Assembly (NCBI GenBank): GCA_035477215.1
Contig: DATIKU010000042.1
Span: 1-63,922 of the forward strand
DNA from: Spirochaetota bacterium
GTDB lineage: Bacteria; Spirochaetota; UBA4802; UBA5368
DNA length: 63,922 nt
Reading direction: 5' to 3'
Of this stretch, positions 27,423 through 40,220 are shown one piece after another. The position numbers and the translations under genes were made by a program. A model generated the notes under the pieces. It did no database searches. It was not told where the DNA came from and was given only the letters and a program-made list of their open reading frames with translations. Position 1 is the stretch's first letter. Every line of letters begins with the position of its first letter.

Positions 27423-27747
27423 GGCTGCACAGCTCCTTTAATTTAATTTTCCGCGAGTCGTCGAAACTGGGCTCTATAATAAATTCAAACGAAGCGACTA
27501 CGGAATAATTTAACGATGATCGGGGTGGGAGGCGTCCCTCCATTCAAAAAGAGGGCGGGATGAGGCTATATGCTGCTGTAACACCTTTCTACACTTCCTA
27601 GACGGCACGCGTCAAGTATTTATCGCTTTTCTGATAATTCATCAACCGTCGCCCGATAACCGAAACACGTCCCCCCGAACGCAATCTGCAAAACGGCATT
27701 ACCTTCGTGTCCGGGCATGTCAATTTTCGGATCGTTTGAAAAACAGC
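27423..27747. other. Divergent intergenic region
   Basis: This stretch separates the minus-strand lipoprotein from the small-protein operon. It holds an AT-rich patch (about 27610-27650) likely to carry the lipoprotein promoter. I see no gene, repeat or RNA. Confidence 0.4.
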
Positions 27748-27776
27748 TTGATTCTCCATCAGATCACCCGTATACT
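27748..27776 (+). promoter_or_regulatory. Sigma70-type promoter for the 51-residue protein
   Basis: TTGATT (27748-27753) and TATACT (27771-27776) are separated by exactly 17 bases. A transcript starting near 27783 would have a leader of about 25 bases before the ATG at 27808, with GGGAGGGG as a strong ribosome site. Confidence 0.65.
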
Positions 27777-27807
27777 TGCATTATACTGTTCGCCAAGGGA
27801 GGGGTGC

Positions 27808-27963
27808 ATGAACATACACAAGGTTACTGGTACCGACGTTGTCGGCCAGTCCGTATTCGGCAATTCGCGCGACTTCATCGACCAGGTCAAAAAGAGTGTT
27901 GGGGAGCCCGAGCAGCAGCCGCGCGATGAGATGAAAGGCTCGAACATCGACGTAAAGGCCTGA
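27808..27963 (+). CDS. 51-residue soluble small protein
   Basis: Starts MNIHKVTGTDVVGQSVFGNS with GGGAGGGG seven bases upstream and a good promoter, so expression is well supported. It has no signal peptide or membrane segment. The centre (SRDFIDQVKKSVG) is a likely short amphipathic helix and the tail (EQQPRDEMKGSNIDVKA) is polar and probably disordered. I recognise no family. It lies 11 bases before the YjbR gene, so the two should be co-transcribed. It might modulate its neighbour or simply share its promoter. Confidence 0.65.
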   Translation: MNIHKVTGTDVVGQSVFGNSRDFIDQVKKSVGEPEQQPRDEMKGSNIDVKA

Positions 27964-27974
27964 TTAAAGGCGCG

Positions 27975-28337
27975 ATGGACGTCCCCGCACTTCGCCTTTA
28001 TTGCCTCGCAAAACCGGCCACCTCGGCTGATTTCCCCTTTGGAAGCGATGTGCTCGCCCTTCGCGTCGGGAAGAAAATCTTCGCCCTCGTCGCCCTTGAC
28101 GAATCTCCGCCAAGGGTAAATCTAAAGTGCGATCCGTTACTCGCGATGGAATTGCGAGAACGGTATCCGGGCGTAACGCCGGGATACCACATGAACAAGG
28201 CGCACTGGAACACGGTCACGCTCGTCGGTGTTCCAGAGAGGGAGTTACGCGCGATGATCGATCATTCCTACGAAATCGTGCTGAAGGGCCTGTCGCGCCG
28301 CAAGCGTGAAACCATTGGGGCAAAACGGGCCGACTGA
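27975..28337 (+). CDS. MmcQ/YjbR family protein
   Basis: 120 residues. The YjbR fold is recognisable from DFPFGSDVLALRVGKKIFALV near residue 20, PRVNLKCDPLLAMELRERYPGVTPGYHMNKAHWNTV in the middle (given here only to locate it; key residues are NLKCDP, PGYHMNKxHWNTV) and a C-terminal helix EIVLKGLSRRKRE. Members have a CyaY-like double-wing fold and are thought to bind DNA or other ligands; the role is not established. It is second in a two-gene operon with a 51-residue protein and ends convergent with the histidine kinase gene 20 bases away. Confidence 0.88.
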   Translation: MDVPALRLYCLAKPATSADFPFGSDVLALRVGKKIFALVALDESPPRVNLKCDPLLAMELRERYPGVTPGYHMNKAHWNTVTLVGVPERELRAMIDHSYEIVLKGLSRRKRETIGAKRAD

Positions 28338-28357
28338 ATTCCGCGGCACGCGGAGGC

Positions 28358-30427
28358 TCATTCGCCGGGTAAGTTCAGCACCACCCTGAATTCCGTCCCT
28401 CCCTGCTGCAGGTTCCTGACCGAGATCTCCCCGTTGTGGTCGGTTACGATCCGCTTTACGATTGCAAGCCCCAGCCCGACGCCGGTAACCTTGGTCGTGT
28501 AGAACGGTTCAAAAACCCTGCCCAGGTCGTCCTCGCGAATACCCGACCCGCTGTCGCGCACGCAGACGACAACGCTTTTGGCATCGGTCTCGGTGACGAT
28601 CTCGATCGTGCCCTCGGGCGGCGTGGCGTCGATCGCGTTCTGCACCAGGTTCAGCAGGAGCTGCTTCATCTGGTTGAAGTCGGACTTAACAAGCGGGATG
28701 TCTCTGGCGAGCTTCATCCGCACCTCTATCCTGCGCTCCTGGAACAGGTTGCGCAGCAGGTCTATGGTGTCGTTAATCGCGTCGTTAACGTTGTTGAATT
28801 CCTGGATATAGGGCGTTGGCCGTGTAAAATCCATCACGTTGGAAAGCACCTTCTCGAGGCGCTCCGACTCTTTCAGGATGACCGCCGCGGCGGATCGAAT
28901 CATCGGCTCGTGCTTCGACGCGTCGCGGCCCAGCTGCAATACGCGCCGCGCGTAGCCGCCCATCGTCACGAGCGGATTTCGGATCTCGTGCGCGATATGC
29001 GAGGCGATACGTCCCACCGCCGCCAGCTTCTCCGTTTCGACGATGGCCTCCTGGCGGTCGGTTATCTTCTGCATCTCCTTCTTGAGCGCGGCGAGGTTGT
29101 TATAACTCTCGATCGACAGAGCGGCCTGAAAGCCGAAAATGGACAGCAGCTCGATGCTGTCGCCCGTAATCGGCACCTGATTGAACTTGTTGTCGGCCAC
29201 TATCACGCCTATCGCCCGGTTGACCGCGACAAGCGGGACCACGACGAACTCGCGTACCTCCATCAACGCACGCAGACCCTCGTCGATCCGCCCGTCTACA
29301 TCGGCGTCATAAACGTGGATGCTTTCGACATTTTTCATCGCCGAAACCAGAACGCTTCCGTGGTCCAGCGGGATGCGGGAGGCGGTCACTTTATCGAGGA
29401 GCTTTCTCCCCTTTCGCGCTTCATTCGTAAAACCCTTGAACTGGTCGAAAATATCGACTTTATTCGAGGGGATCGAGCTCCAGATCTCTATCGCCTCCTC
29501 GATAGAGTCCGGGCCCACGGCCATCCTGCCAACGAGGGAAGGCTCTTTCTCGTCGACAAGAAAGAGCATGGCCCTGTTAAAGCCCAGGCCCGAACCTGAA
29601 GTAACTCCGGTCAGAATCGTAAAGAGCACTTCATCGAGTTCTTCATCGCGTCGGATCGATTCCGATATCTGGCTGAGCAATGTTATCTGGTAATCCTTCC
29701 TGCAGCGGTTGGTGATGTCATCGATAACCAGGATTATCTGATTCCTGCCCTGCACCACGATGCGCGAGATCTTTATATCGGCGATAACGCTGATGCGCCG
29801 CTTTGAAAGCAAGTGGGTTTTCTCCATCACCACCGACTCGCCCGTGTTCTTAAGCGAACCGATGGCCTCCTTGACCCTCCCCGTAAGGAAGTAGAAGACC
29901 TCTTCTATGTTTTTTCCGTATATCTCGCCCTGCTGGTACTGGAATTTGCGGCAGAAGCTCTCATTCGCGAAGAGTACGTCCTCGTCCTCGTCGAGCACCA
30001 GAAAATACGAGCTTATCGACAGGACGATATTGTTGTACATCTCCCGCAATTGCTCTATCTCCCCTTTCTGCGTGGAGACTATATCCTCAAAATGCTTCCC
30101 GATCACCGTCAGGTCTCTGAATATTCCGGCCAGCTCGTCCCGCCCCCGCAGGGAAAAGCGCGGCATATAGTATTTCCCCTTTTTAAATTCGGCGATGGTG
30201 CGCTTGATAAAGCCGATCCTGTCCAGGTAAAAATATTTCCCGAGAATCGTCAGAACGGCCAATTTAAAAAGCAGCAGCGAGCCGACCACCGGAAGCAACG
30301 GGATTAAAAATCCGCCGAACGCCTCGTTTTCCGCATGTACCATCATGAGTAGACAGGCCACAAGCACGACATCGAGGATTACGAGCAGGGATATGGAGAA
30401 AAAAAACCTTCTGTTCATAGGTGTCAA
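28358..30427 (-). CDS. Membrane histidine kinase with PAS and GAF domains
   Basis: 689 residues. Two N-terminal membrane helices (about 10-30 and 40-65) enclose almost no periplasmic loop, so it probably senses from within the membrane or cytoplasm. A HAMP-like linker (about 70-130) leads to a PAS domain (SYFLVLDEDEDVLFANESF, about 150-250), a GAF domain (about 265-445) and a HisKA helix with IASHIAHEIRNPL, the phosphorylated His being in HEIRNP. The HATPase domain follows with N box LVQNAIDATPPEG, G1 DSGSGI and G2 GVGLGLAI. No receiver domain is attached. The partner is unknown; the lone receiver protein at 38721-39191 is a candidate but is distant. Confidence 0.92.
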   Translation of the reverse strand: MTPMNRRFFFSISLLVILDVVLVACLLMMVHAENEAFGGFLIPLLPVVGSLLLFKLAVLTILGKYFYLDRIGFIKRTIAEFKKGKYYMPRFSLRGRDELAGIFRDLTVIGKHFEDIVSTQKGEIEQLREMYNNIVLSISSYFLVLDEDEDVLFANESFCRKFQYQQGEIYGKNIEEVFYFLTGRVKEAIGSLKNTGESVVMEKTHLLSKRRISVIADIKISRIVVQGRNQIILVIDDITNRCRKDYQITLLSQISESIRRDEELDEVLFTILTGVTSGSGLGFNRAMLFLVDEKEPSLVGRMAVGPDSIEEAIEIWSSIPSNKVDIFDQFKGFTNEARKGRKLLDKVTASRIPLDHGSVLVSAMKNVESIHVYDADVDGRIDEGLRALMEVREFVVVPLVAVNRAIGVIVADNKFNQVPITGDSIELLSIFGFQAALSIESYNNLAALKKEMQKITDRQEAIVETEKLAAVGRIASHIAHEIRNPLVTMGGYARRVLQLGRDASKHEPMIRSAAAVILKESERLEKVLSNVMDFTRPTPYIQEFNNVNDAINDTIDLLRNLFQERRIEVRMKLARDIPLVKSDFNQMKQLLLNLVQNAIDATPPEGTIEIVTETDAKSVVVCVRDSGSGIREDDLGRVFEPFYTTKVTGVGLGLAIVKRIVTDHNGEISVRNLQQGGTEFRVVLNLPGE

Positions 30428-30543
30428 TCGGGACGAATGACCATTCCGCGGGCCATTGAGGTAAGCCCGTTAATTTTTTAAAAAAAAGCCTGCTCTGTTA
30501 AAAACGGTATTGCCGGTTTACGCGGCGACCTTAATATGCCCTC

Positions 30544-31164
30544 ATGAAACTGCTAATTGCAACAAAAAATACTAACAAGGTCCGCGAAATACGGGACAAG
30601 CTGGCCCGTCTGCCCGGACTTGAAATTTTGTCCCTCGAGGACACTGGCGGCATCCCCGATGTTGTTGAAGACGGCGACACCTTCGCCGAAAACGCCGCCA
30701 TAAAGGCGCTTGCCGTCGCCGCCACGACGGGGTTCACCTCGCTTGCCGATGATTCCGGGCTAATCGTCGACGCGCTCGACGGCGCTCCTGGCATATACTC
30801 GGCCCGCTTCGGCGGGAGCGGCCTTTCAGACGCCGAGCGCTGCCTACTCCTGCTCGAGAAGATGACGGCCGTTCCGAAAGGAAGCCGTTCGGCCCGCTTC
30901 GTATGCGCCATCGCCATAGCCCGTCCCGGAACCGTGATCCATACGGCCGAGGGAGTATGCGAGGGGAGCATCATACGGGAGATGCGCGGCGGCATGGGCT
31001 TCGGATACGATCCCGTTTTTCTTGTCGAAGGGACGAAAAAAACCATGGCCGAGCTCAGCATGAAAGAGAAGAACAGTCTCAGCCACCGTGCCAGGGCTCT
31101 CGAGGCCGCGGCACTTTTCATCCGAAAGCTCGCCGCCGGGACCGATAAAAATCATCACACCTGA
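30544..31164 (+). CDS. rdgB: XTP/dITP pyrophosphatase (RdgB/HAM1)
   Basis: 206 residues, the family length. It hydrolyses non-canonical purine triphosphates (XTP, dITP, ITP) to the monophosphate, cleaning the cytoplasmic nucleotide pool. Motifs seen: N-terminal ATKNTNKVREI, FAENAAIKA, LADDSGLIVDALDGAPGIYSAR (split by the substrate pocket), GFGYDPVF and the C-terminal LSHRARAL. All key positions are present. It is divergent from the histidine kinase with a 116-base promoter region and ends 35 bases before the bidirectional terminator shared with the rRNA operon. Confidence 0.95.
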   Translation: MKLLIATKNTNKVREIRDKLARLPGLEILSLEDTGGIPDVVEDGDTFAENAAIKALAVAATTGFTSLADDSGLIVDALDGAPGIYSARFGGSGLSDAERCLLLLEKMTAVPKGSRSARFVCAIAIARPGTVIHTAEGVCEGSIIREMRGGMGFGYDPVFLVEGTKKTMAELSMKEKNSLSHRARALEAAALFIRKLAAGTDKNHHT

Positions 31165-31198
31165 AAGGAAAGTCGCCTTTTACCTGGACTTCAAAATG

Positions 31199-31232
31199 AA
31201 AAAACCCGAAGCGTTCCCGCTTCGGGTTTTTT
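31199..31232. terminator. Bidirectional terminator between rdgB and the rRNA operon
   Basis: CCCGAAGCG (31205-31213) and CGCTTCGGG (31218-31226) form a 9-bp stem with a 4-base loop, flanked by six A and six T. It works for both strands. On the rRNA side it begins about 7 bases after the 23S 3' end, leaving no room for a 5S gene. Confidence 0.92.
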
Positions 31233-31233
31233 A

Positions 31234-34250
<3,017 letters not shown>

Positions 34251-34381
34251 ATATTATATTGTCTGCTGTTTCCAACAAACGGGTCGCTCGTAAATTCGTT
34301 TGTGAACGGACTACTTAATTAAATAAGTAGATACACCATATTTAAAAGAACAATGCAGCAAACAATCTCGCTTGTGCATTT

Positions 34382-34454
34382 TGGAGGTGAACGGGTTCGA
34401 ACCGATGACCTACTGCGTGCAAGGCAGTCGCTCTCCCAACTGAGCTACACCCCC
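34382..34454 (-). tRNA. tRNA-Ala (TGC)
   Basis: 73 bases between 16S and 23S. Acceptor GGGGGTG pairs with CACCTCC, D-arm GTAGCTCAGTTGGGAGAGC, anticodon loop CTTGCAC gives TGC, and T-arm GGTTCGAACC. Final A is the discriminator; CCA is not encoded. Confidence 0.97.
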
Positions 34455-34477
34455 CAATTCTTGCGTGCTTCCTGAAT

Positions 34478-34551
34478 TGGGCCTGAGTGGAGTCGAACCA
34501 CCGACCTTACGATTATCAGTCGTACGCTCTAACCAACTGAGCTACAGGCCC
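34478..34551 (-). tRNA. tRNA-Ile (GAT)
   Basis: 74 bases. Acceptor GGGCCTG pairs with CAGGCCC, D-arm GCTCAGTTGGTTAGAGC, anticodon loop CTGATAA gives GAT, and T-arm with GGTTCGACTCC. It is the first tRNA after 16S, in the usual Ile-Ala order. Confidence 0.97.
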
Positions 34552-34642
34552 ATGCTCTTTACTCCAACTTGAAACCACTCCGCACCGGGCGTCTCGCTCC
34601 ACTCATACATCACACCGGGTTTCAAGATAACCTGATTCCCTC

Positions 34643-34656
34643 AAAACTGAGTAGTA
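34643..34656 (-). other. 3' arm of the 16S processing stem
   Basis: AAAACTGAGTAGTA on the plus strand here is the exact complement of TACTACTCAGTTTT at 36313-36326. The two lie 40 bases after and 66 bases before the mature 16S, as expected for a 16S precursor stem cut by RNase III. Confidence 0.75.
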
Positions 34657-34695
34657 ATGATTAAGGCTCCACGTCACTGTTTAAGTCTATCCTTT

Positions 34696-36247
<1,552 letters not shown>

Positions 36248-36312
36248 GAACGTATTGAGAGTTTTATTCGTTTCTAAAATTTGAAACTGACGTGAAACCT
36301 TTTACATACCAC

Positions 36313-36335
36313 TACTACTCAGTTTTCAAAGAACC
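36313..36335 (-). promoter_or_regulatory. 16S 5' processing arm and boxA-like element
   Basis: Read on the minus strand, TTCTTTGAAAAC (about 36333-36322) matches the boxA antitermination element of rRNA operons. It overlaps the 5' arm of the 16S processing stem (36326-36313), whose partner is at 34643-34656. Confidence 0.65.
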
Positions 36336-36348
36336 ATCGTCAGGGGAT

Positions 36349-36369
36349 AAAAAACCCCAGCTTTCTGGG
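36349..36369 (-). terminator. Terminator-like hairpin in the rRNA leader
   Basis: On the minus strand CCCAG-aaag-CTGGG is followed by GTTTTTT. It lies about 150 bases after the predicted rRNA transcription start and before boxA. It could end transcription from the upstream gene at 36661, attenuate rRNA transcription, or be a weak hairpin overcome by antitermination. Confidence 0.45.
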
Positions 36370-36525
36370 AATCGACGTTTTAAAAAGGATTCGCTGTAAG
36401 CCGCTTGTGATTACAACATAGCTACGGGCCGTTTAGCCGTCAAGCTTTTTTGTAACTTTTCGGTCGACTTCGAGGAATTTTTAACTTTTTAAAGAACACC
36501 TGCAAACACCGCAAAGCGTAGAGAA

Positions 36526-36554
36526 CATATAAATAGTATCGCACTTTTCGTCAA
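36526..36554 (-). promoter_or_regulatory. rRNA operon promoter
   Basis: On the minus strand TTGACG (36554-36549), a 17-base spacer and TATATG (36531-36526). Immediately upstream (36556-36590) is an A/T-rich block like an UP element. The leader to mature 16S would be about 270 bases. Confidence 0.78.
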
Positions 36555-36660
36555 GAGAATTTTGCTTAAAATATAATTTTATAAATTATTTCACACCCGC
36601 CGCGTTTCAAGCCGGCCTCCGCCGACTTACACCCAAACGCCGTCGGCGACCGTGCTCCTT

Positions 36661-37119
36661 CTACCACCTTTTTTTCAGCATCTCCTCGTAGCCCTGCAGC
36701 ATGAAAAAAGAGGCGCGGTCGAAATAGAGCACGACCCTGTTGTTGATATCGAGCGCCTGGACGTAAACATGCAGGTCTTCCTCGATCTTTTTTAGAACGA
36801 ACATCCACAGATGGCGCTTCAGAAGCACCAGCGCCCTGTGCACCTGGGAGAAAGGTATCCCCTGCTTGTGCCGCTCGCGCCCCAGTTGACGGAATTTCTG
36901 CGCGATCTCCTCCTTCGGAAAATCCTTCACGATCCACTTGGAAATATCGCGGTAGATGGAGTTCGCCGATTCGTACACCATCTGGCGGTCCAGGTTCCGG
37001 TACGCGAAGGTGTCCGGGTTGCGGAGCAGATCGTTCATGAAGAGCTCGGTAATCTCCTGGTGATTTCCCTCGATAAGCTCGACGAACCGATTGGTCAGAA
37101 TATCTCTTTTCCTTAACAT
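36661..37119 (-). CDS. RsbRD-N / globin-sensor-like helical protein
   Basis: 152 residues from the ATG at 37119 (MLRKRDILTNRF), which has AAGG at a good distance; the ATG two codons upstream abuts that site. It is all alpha-helical: IEGNHQEITELFMNDLLRNPDT, VYESANSIYRDISKWIV, FRQLGRERHKQGIPFSQVHRALVLLKRHLWMF and a Phe-rich end (DRASFFMLQGYEEMLKKRW). The phrase 'GRERHKQGIPFSQVHRAL' is typical of RsbRD N-terminal domains, which sense or transmit signals in stressosome-type systems. It has no STAS domain, so it is a stand-alone version. It is divergent from the FAD oxidase gene. Confidence 0.72.
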   Translation of the reverse strand: MLRKRDILTNRFVELIEGNHQEITELFMNDLLRNPDTFAYRNLDRQMVYESANSIYRDISKWIVKDFPKEEIAQKFRQLGRERHKQGIPFSQVHRALVLLKRHLWMFVLKKIEEDLHVYVQALDINNRVVLYFDRASFFMLQGYEEMLKKRW

Positions 37120-37317
37120 GACCATCCTTAAATGAATAAACGAGAGGTTTTCGGCGTCGCGGCGTTACGGTGCAAGGCGCCGTGGAAATAACCTATATCG
37201 GAGCGACCGCTCAGTAAAGCCATTTTTATAATATGGCGACAAAAATAGTTATTGGAAAAGAAACGCTATATCGGGTATGGTTGCGGCGGAAACACACTGG
37301 CCGGCAACCATCCACCT

Positions 37318-38712
37318 ATGAAAAGGCTGAACGAAAAAGCGCGCACGCTGCTCGCGAAAGCGATCGGAGCGGCGAACGTAATCGTGGAGGACGAGATCCT
37401 CGACCGGTATGCGCGTGACGAGACCTCCGACCTCGAACACGCCCCCGACATCCTCGTGCGCGTGTCCTCTGCCGTGGAGGCGAGCCGCGTGCTCAGAATA
37501 TGCAACGATCTCGGCGTCCCGGTTACCCCGCGCGGGGCGGGGACGGGCGTAACCGGCGGTGCGGTCCCGGTTGCGGGCGGCGTGGTGCTCTCGCTCGAGC
37601 GGATGAACAGGATACTCGAGATCGACGAGCGCAACATGACGGCGCTTGTCGAGCCCGGCGTCATCACGGGCGACCTCCAGCGCGCGGCGAGCGAGCGGGG
37701 TCTCATGTATCCCCCGGACCCGGCAAGCCTTGATTCCTGCTCGATCGGCGGTAATGTCGCCGAGGGCGCCGGGGGGCCGCGCGCGGTCAAGTACGGCACC
37801 ACGAAGGACTATGTCCTCGGCCTTGAATTCGTACTTCCCGACGGCGGCATCATCAACACCGGCGGCAAGTTCGTAAAAAACGCCACGGGCTTCAACCTGT
37901 GCGGTCTCCTCACCGGTTCCGAGGGCACGCTCGCCGTCATCACGAAAATTCTTCTGCGCCTCATTCCGGCGGCGCCCTTTACCATGGACCTCCTCCTTCC
38001 TTACGACACCCTCGAAGCGGCCGTGGATGATGTATACGCCATCATCGCGCGAAGGGTAGTTCCCGCCGCGCTCGAGTTCATGGAAGAGGACGCCATACGC
38101 ATTACCGCGCGTCATCTCGGAGTGGACATGCCCTTTCCGGACGCGCGGGCGCACCTGCTGGTACAGTTGGATGGGACCTCCGAAGAGGAGGTGCGCAACC
38201 AGGTCGCCACAATCGCCGGCAGCGTGAGCGTCCCCGAAGAGCGGATCATCGCCGCCGAAAGCCGCGCCCAGAGCGAACGGATATGGAAGGCGAGGCGCAC
38301 GATACGCGAGGCGATCACCGCGGAAAGCCCCGTCTTCCTGGCGGAAGACACGGTGGTGCCGCGCTCGGAGATCCCCGTCTTTTTAAAGAAGGTGAAGGAA
38401 TTCCTTAACGGCAGAGGGCTGCGCTCGGTGATGTTCGGGCACGCCGGCGATGGGAATGTGCACATCGATGTGCTCATGGGCGCCATGTCCCGCACGGAAT
38501 GGGACGGCCTGTTGCCCGTGTTGAAGAAGAACATCTATGCGACAGCGCTCGCGCACGGCGGAACCATCACCGGCGAACACGGAATCGGTTACACGCGCAG
38601 GGAGTATCTTGGCCTCGCACTCGGCGATGATGAGATCGCCCTGCTGAAAAGGATCAAGACCGCGTTCGATCCCCGCGGCATACTCAATCCGCGTAAAATT
38701 TTCGGGGACTGA
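37318..38712 (+). CDS. FAD-linked oxidase, GlcD/D-lactate dehydrogenase type
   Basis: 464 residues from the ATG at 37318; a TTG at 37252 would add 22 residues unlike the family. It oxidises a 2-hydroxy acid (glycolate or D-lactate) to the keto acid using FAD. The FAD-binding PCMH domain has PRGAGTGVTGGAVPVAGG and PDPASLDSCSIGGNVAEGAGGPRAVKYG (key parts SxGGNVAxxAGGPRxxKYG) in residues about 70-140. The oxidase C-domain has GHAGDGNVHIDVL and TITGEHGIGYTRREYL, ending in DPRGILNPRKIF. No GlcE or GlcF gene is nearby, so the electron acceptor is unclear. Neither candidate start has a good ribosome site. The next gene begins 8 bases later. Confidence 0.9.
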   Translation: MKRLNEKARTLLAKAIGAANVIVEDEILDRYARDETSDLEHAPDILVRVSSAVEASRVLRICNDLGVPVTPRGAGTGVTGGAVPVAGGVVLSLERMNRILEIDERNMTALVEPGVITGDLQRAASERGLMYPPDPASLDSCSIGGNVAEGAGGPRAVKYGTTKDYVLGLEFVLPDGGIINTGGKFVKNATGFNLCGLLTGSEGTLAVITKILLRLIPAAPFTMDLLLPYDTLEAAVDDVYAIIARRVVPAALEFMEEDAIRITARHLGVDMPFPDARAHLLVQLDGTSEEEVRNQVATIAGSVSVPEERIIAAESRAQSERIWKARRTIREAITAESPVFLAEDTVVPRSEIPVFLKKVKEFLNGRGLRSVMFGHAGDGNVHIDVLMGAMSRTEWDGLLPVLKKNIYATALAHGGTITGEHGIGYTRREYLGLALGDDEIALLKRIKTAFDPRGILNPRKIFGD

Positions 38713-38720
38713 CGGCACAC

Positions 38721-39191
38721 ATGGCAGAACGGGAACACCGCCATCCGGCCCCACCGGCCGCGGACACTTCAGGCTGTACCGATCACTCCGACGCCGGCGT
38801 CGCGAAACCGGCGGGGTGCGTCTCGGTACTCGTGGCCGACGACGAGCCCGCCATCCGCGACCTCCTCACCACCGTCCTTGCGGGCATGGGCATAGGCAGG
38901 ATCGACAGCGCCCAAAACGGCCTCGAGGCGTGCGAGCTCTGCCTCGGCAACGAGTACGATATCATATTCCTCGACGTATCGATGCCGGTGCTCTCCGGTG
39001 TCGACGCTTACAGGCGAATACGAGAGGCCCGTCCGTCCACGCGGGTCGTCTTTATAACCGGCCTTTACCAGGACGAGGAGCTGATTGAAAAGATCGGCGG
39101 CGAGCGCACCTGCGGCTATATCAGGAAGCCCTTCAATATCGCCGACATCCGCTCTATCGTCTCCTGCGTGGTTCGAGCCGGGATTACGTGA
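38721..39191 (+). CDS. Stand-alone receiver-domain protein
   Basis: 156 residues. A polar N-terminal tail of about 33 residues (His, Pro, Ala-rich) precedes a receiver domain with VLVADDEPAIRDLL (acidic pocket), FLDVSMPVLSG (phospho-acceptor Asp), VFITGLY (Thr) and GYIRKPFN (Lys). No output domain follows, so it acts by protein contact like CheY or Spo0F. It is 8 bases after the FAD oxidase stop and 60 before the MTA phosphorylase start. No kinase is adjacent. The unusual N-terminal tail could be a misjudged start, as no good later ATG exists before the domain. Confidence 0.88.
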   Translation: MAEREHRHPAPPAADTSGCTDHSDAGVAKPAGCVSVLVADDEPAIRDLLTTVLAGMGIGRIDSAQNGLEACELCLGNEYDIIFLDVSMPVLSGVDAYRRIREARPSTRVVFITGLYQDEELIEKIGGERTCGYIRKPFNIADIRSIVSCVVRAGIT

Positions 39192-39251
39192 ATTAATCTT
39201 GATTAAATAATCGCTGATCATTCAATGTCCAAAAATCCCAAGAGGTACCAC

Positions 39252-40112
39252 ATGACCAAGGCAAACATAGGCATTATCGGGGGTTCCGGCCTCTACCAGA
39301 TCGACGGGATAAAGGTAATCGAAGAAACCACCGTCAGAACCCCGTGGGGCTATCCGTCCGATTCGATGGTCATCGCCGAGATCGGCGGGGTGCGGACCGC
39401 GTTTCTTCCGCGGCACGGGCGCGGGCACGTCCACCTGCCCCACGAAATCAATTACCGGGCGAATATCGCCGCGCTCAAGATGATCGGCGTCGAGAAGATC
39501 ATCGCTTTCTCCGCCGTCGGGAGTCTCAAGGAAGAAATCCGCCCGCTCGATTTCGTCCTGCCCTCGCAGGTAATCGACCGCACAAAGGGCCGCGCATCGA
39601 CTTTTTTCGGCGAGGGTATCGCCGCGCATGTCGCATTCGCCGATCCGTTCTGCGTCTCGCTCGACGGCATCATTGCGCCGGTCGCCACGGAGATGGGACT
39701 GAAACTCCATACCGGCGAAACGCTCGTGTGCATGGAGGGCCCGGCGTTCTCTTCGCGCGCGGAGAGCAACCTGTACCGCTCGTGGGGCGCGGGCGTCATC
39801 AACATGAGCACGCTTCCCGAGGCCAAGCTCGCGCGCGAGGCCGAGCTGTGCTACGCGGTGATCTGCATGAGCACCGACTACGACTGCTGGAAGATGGACG
39901 AGGAGCACGTCAGCGTCGAGATGGTGGTGGCCAACCTTAATAAAAACGCGGCCAACGCGCGCAATCTCATCAAGGCGATCGTGCCGCGCGCGGCCGGTAT
40001 CGGCCACTGCGCCTGCAACGAGGCCGCGAAGTACGCCGTCATCACGGCGAAGGAGCGTTGGGACAAAAAACAGGCCAGGCGACTGAACTCCATTCTGCCC
40101 GAGTATTTCTGA
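39252..40112 (+). CDS. mtnP: S-methyl-5'-thioadenosine phosphorylase
   Basis: 286 residues from the ATG at 39252, with AGAGGT upstream. It cleaves 5'-methylthioadenosine with phosphate to adenine and methylthioribose 1-phosphate, the salvage step after polyamine or similar synthesis. Family marks: IGIIGGSGLYQ at the N-terminus, FLPRHGRGHVHLPHEINYRANI, FSAVGSLKEEIRPLDFVLPSQ, CMEGPAFSSRAESNLYRSWG, VINMSTLPEAKLAREAELCY and STDYDCWKMDEEHVS. The TDYDCW motif points to MTA rather than inosine or guanosine. It is probably the last gene of its unit. Confidence 0.94.
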   Translation: MTKANIGIIGGSGLYQIDGIKVIEETTVRTPWGYPSDSMVIAEIGGVRTAFLPRHGRGHVHLPHEINYRANIAALKMIGVEKIIAFSAVGSLKEEIRPLDFVLPSQVIDRTKGRASTFFGEGIAAHVAFADPFCVSLDGIIAPVATEMGLKLHTGETLVCMEGPAFSSRAESNLYRSWGAGVINMSTLPEAKLAREAELCYAVICMSTDYDCWKMDEEHVSVEMVVANLNKNAANARNLIKAIVPRAAGIGHCACNEAAKYAVITAKERWDKKQARRLNSILPEYF

Positions 40113-40157
40113 TGCCGCATCCTTACGGCCCGTTACCGGGAAAGGCCTACACCATAA

Positions 40158-40193
40158 TTAAAAATAATCCCGTGCCGCCTCAGGCGGCACGGG
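40158..40193 (-). terminator. Terminator of the TonB locus
   Basis: An 11-bp perfect stem, CCCGTGCCGCC (40169-40179) and GGCGGCACGGG (40183-40193), with a 3-base loop. On the minus strand it is followed by ATTATTTTTAATTA, so it serves the receptor gene ending at 40221. Confidence 0.88.
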
Positions 40194-40220
40194 ATCGGGC
40201 GGTAGCACGCGTGGTTTAAA

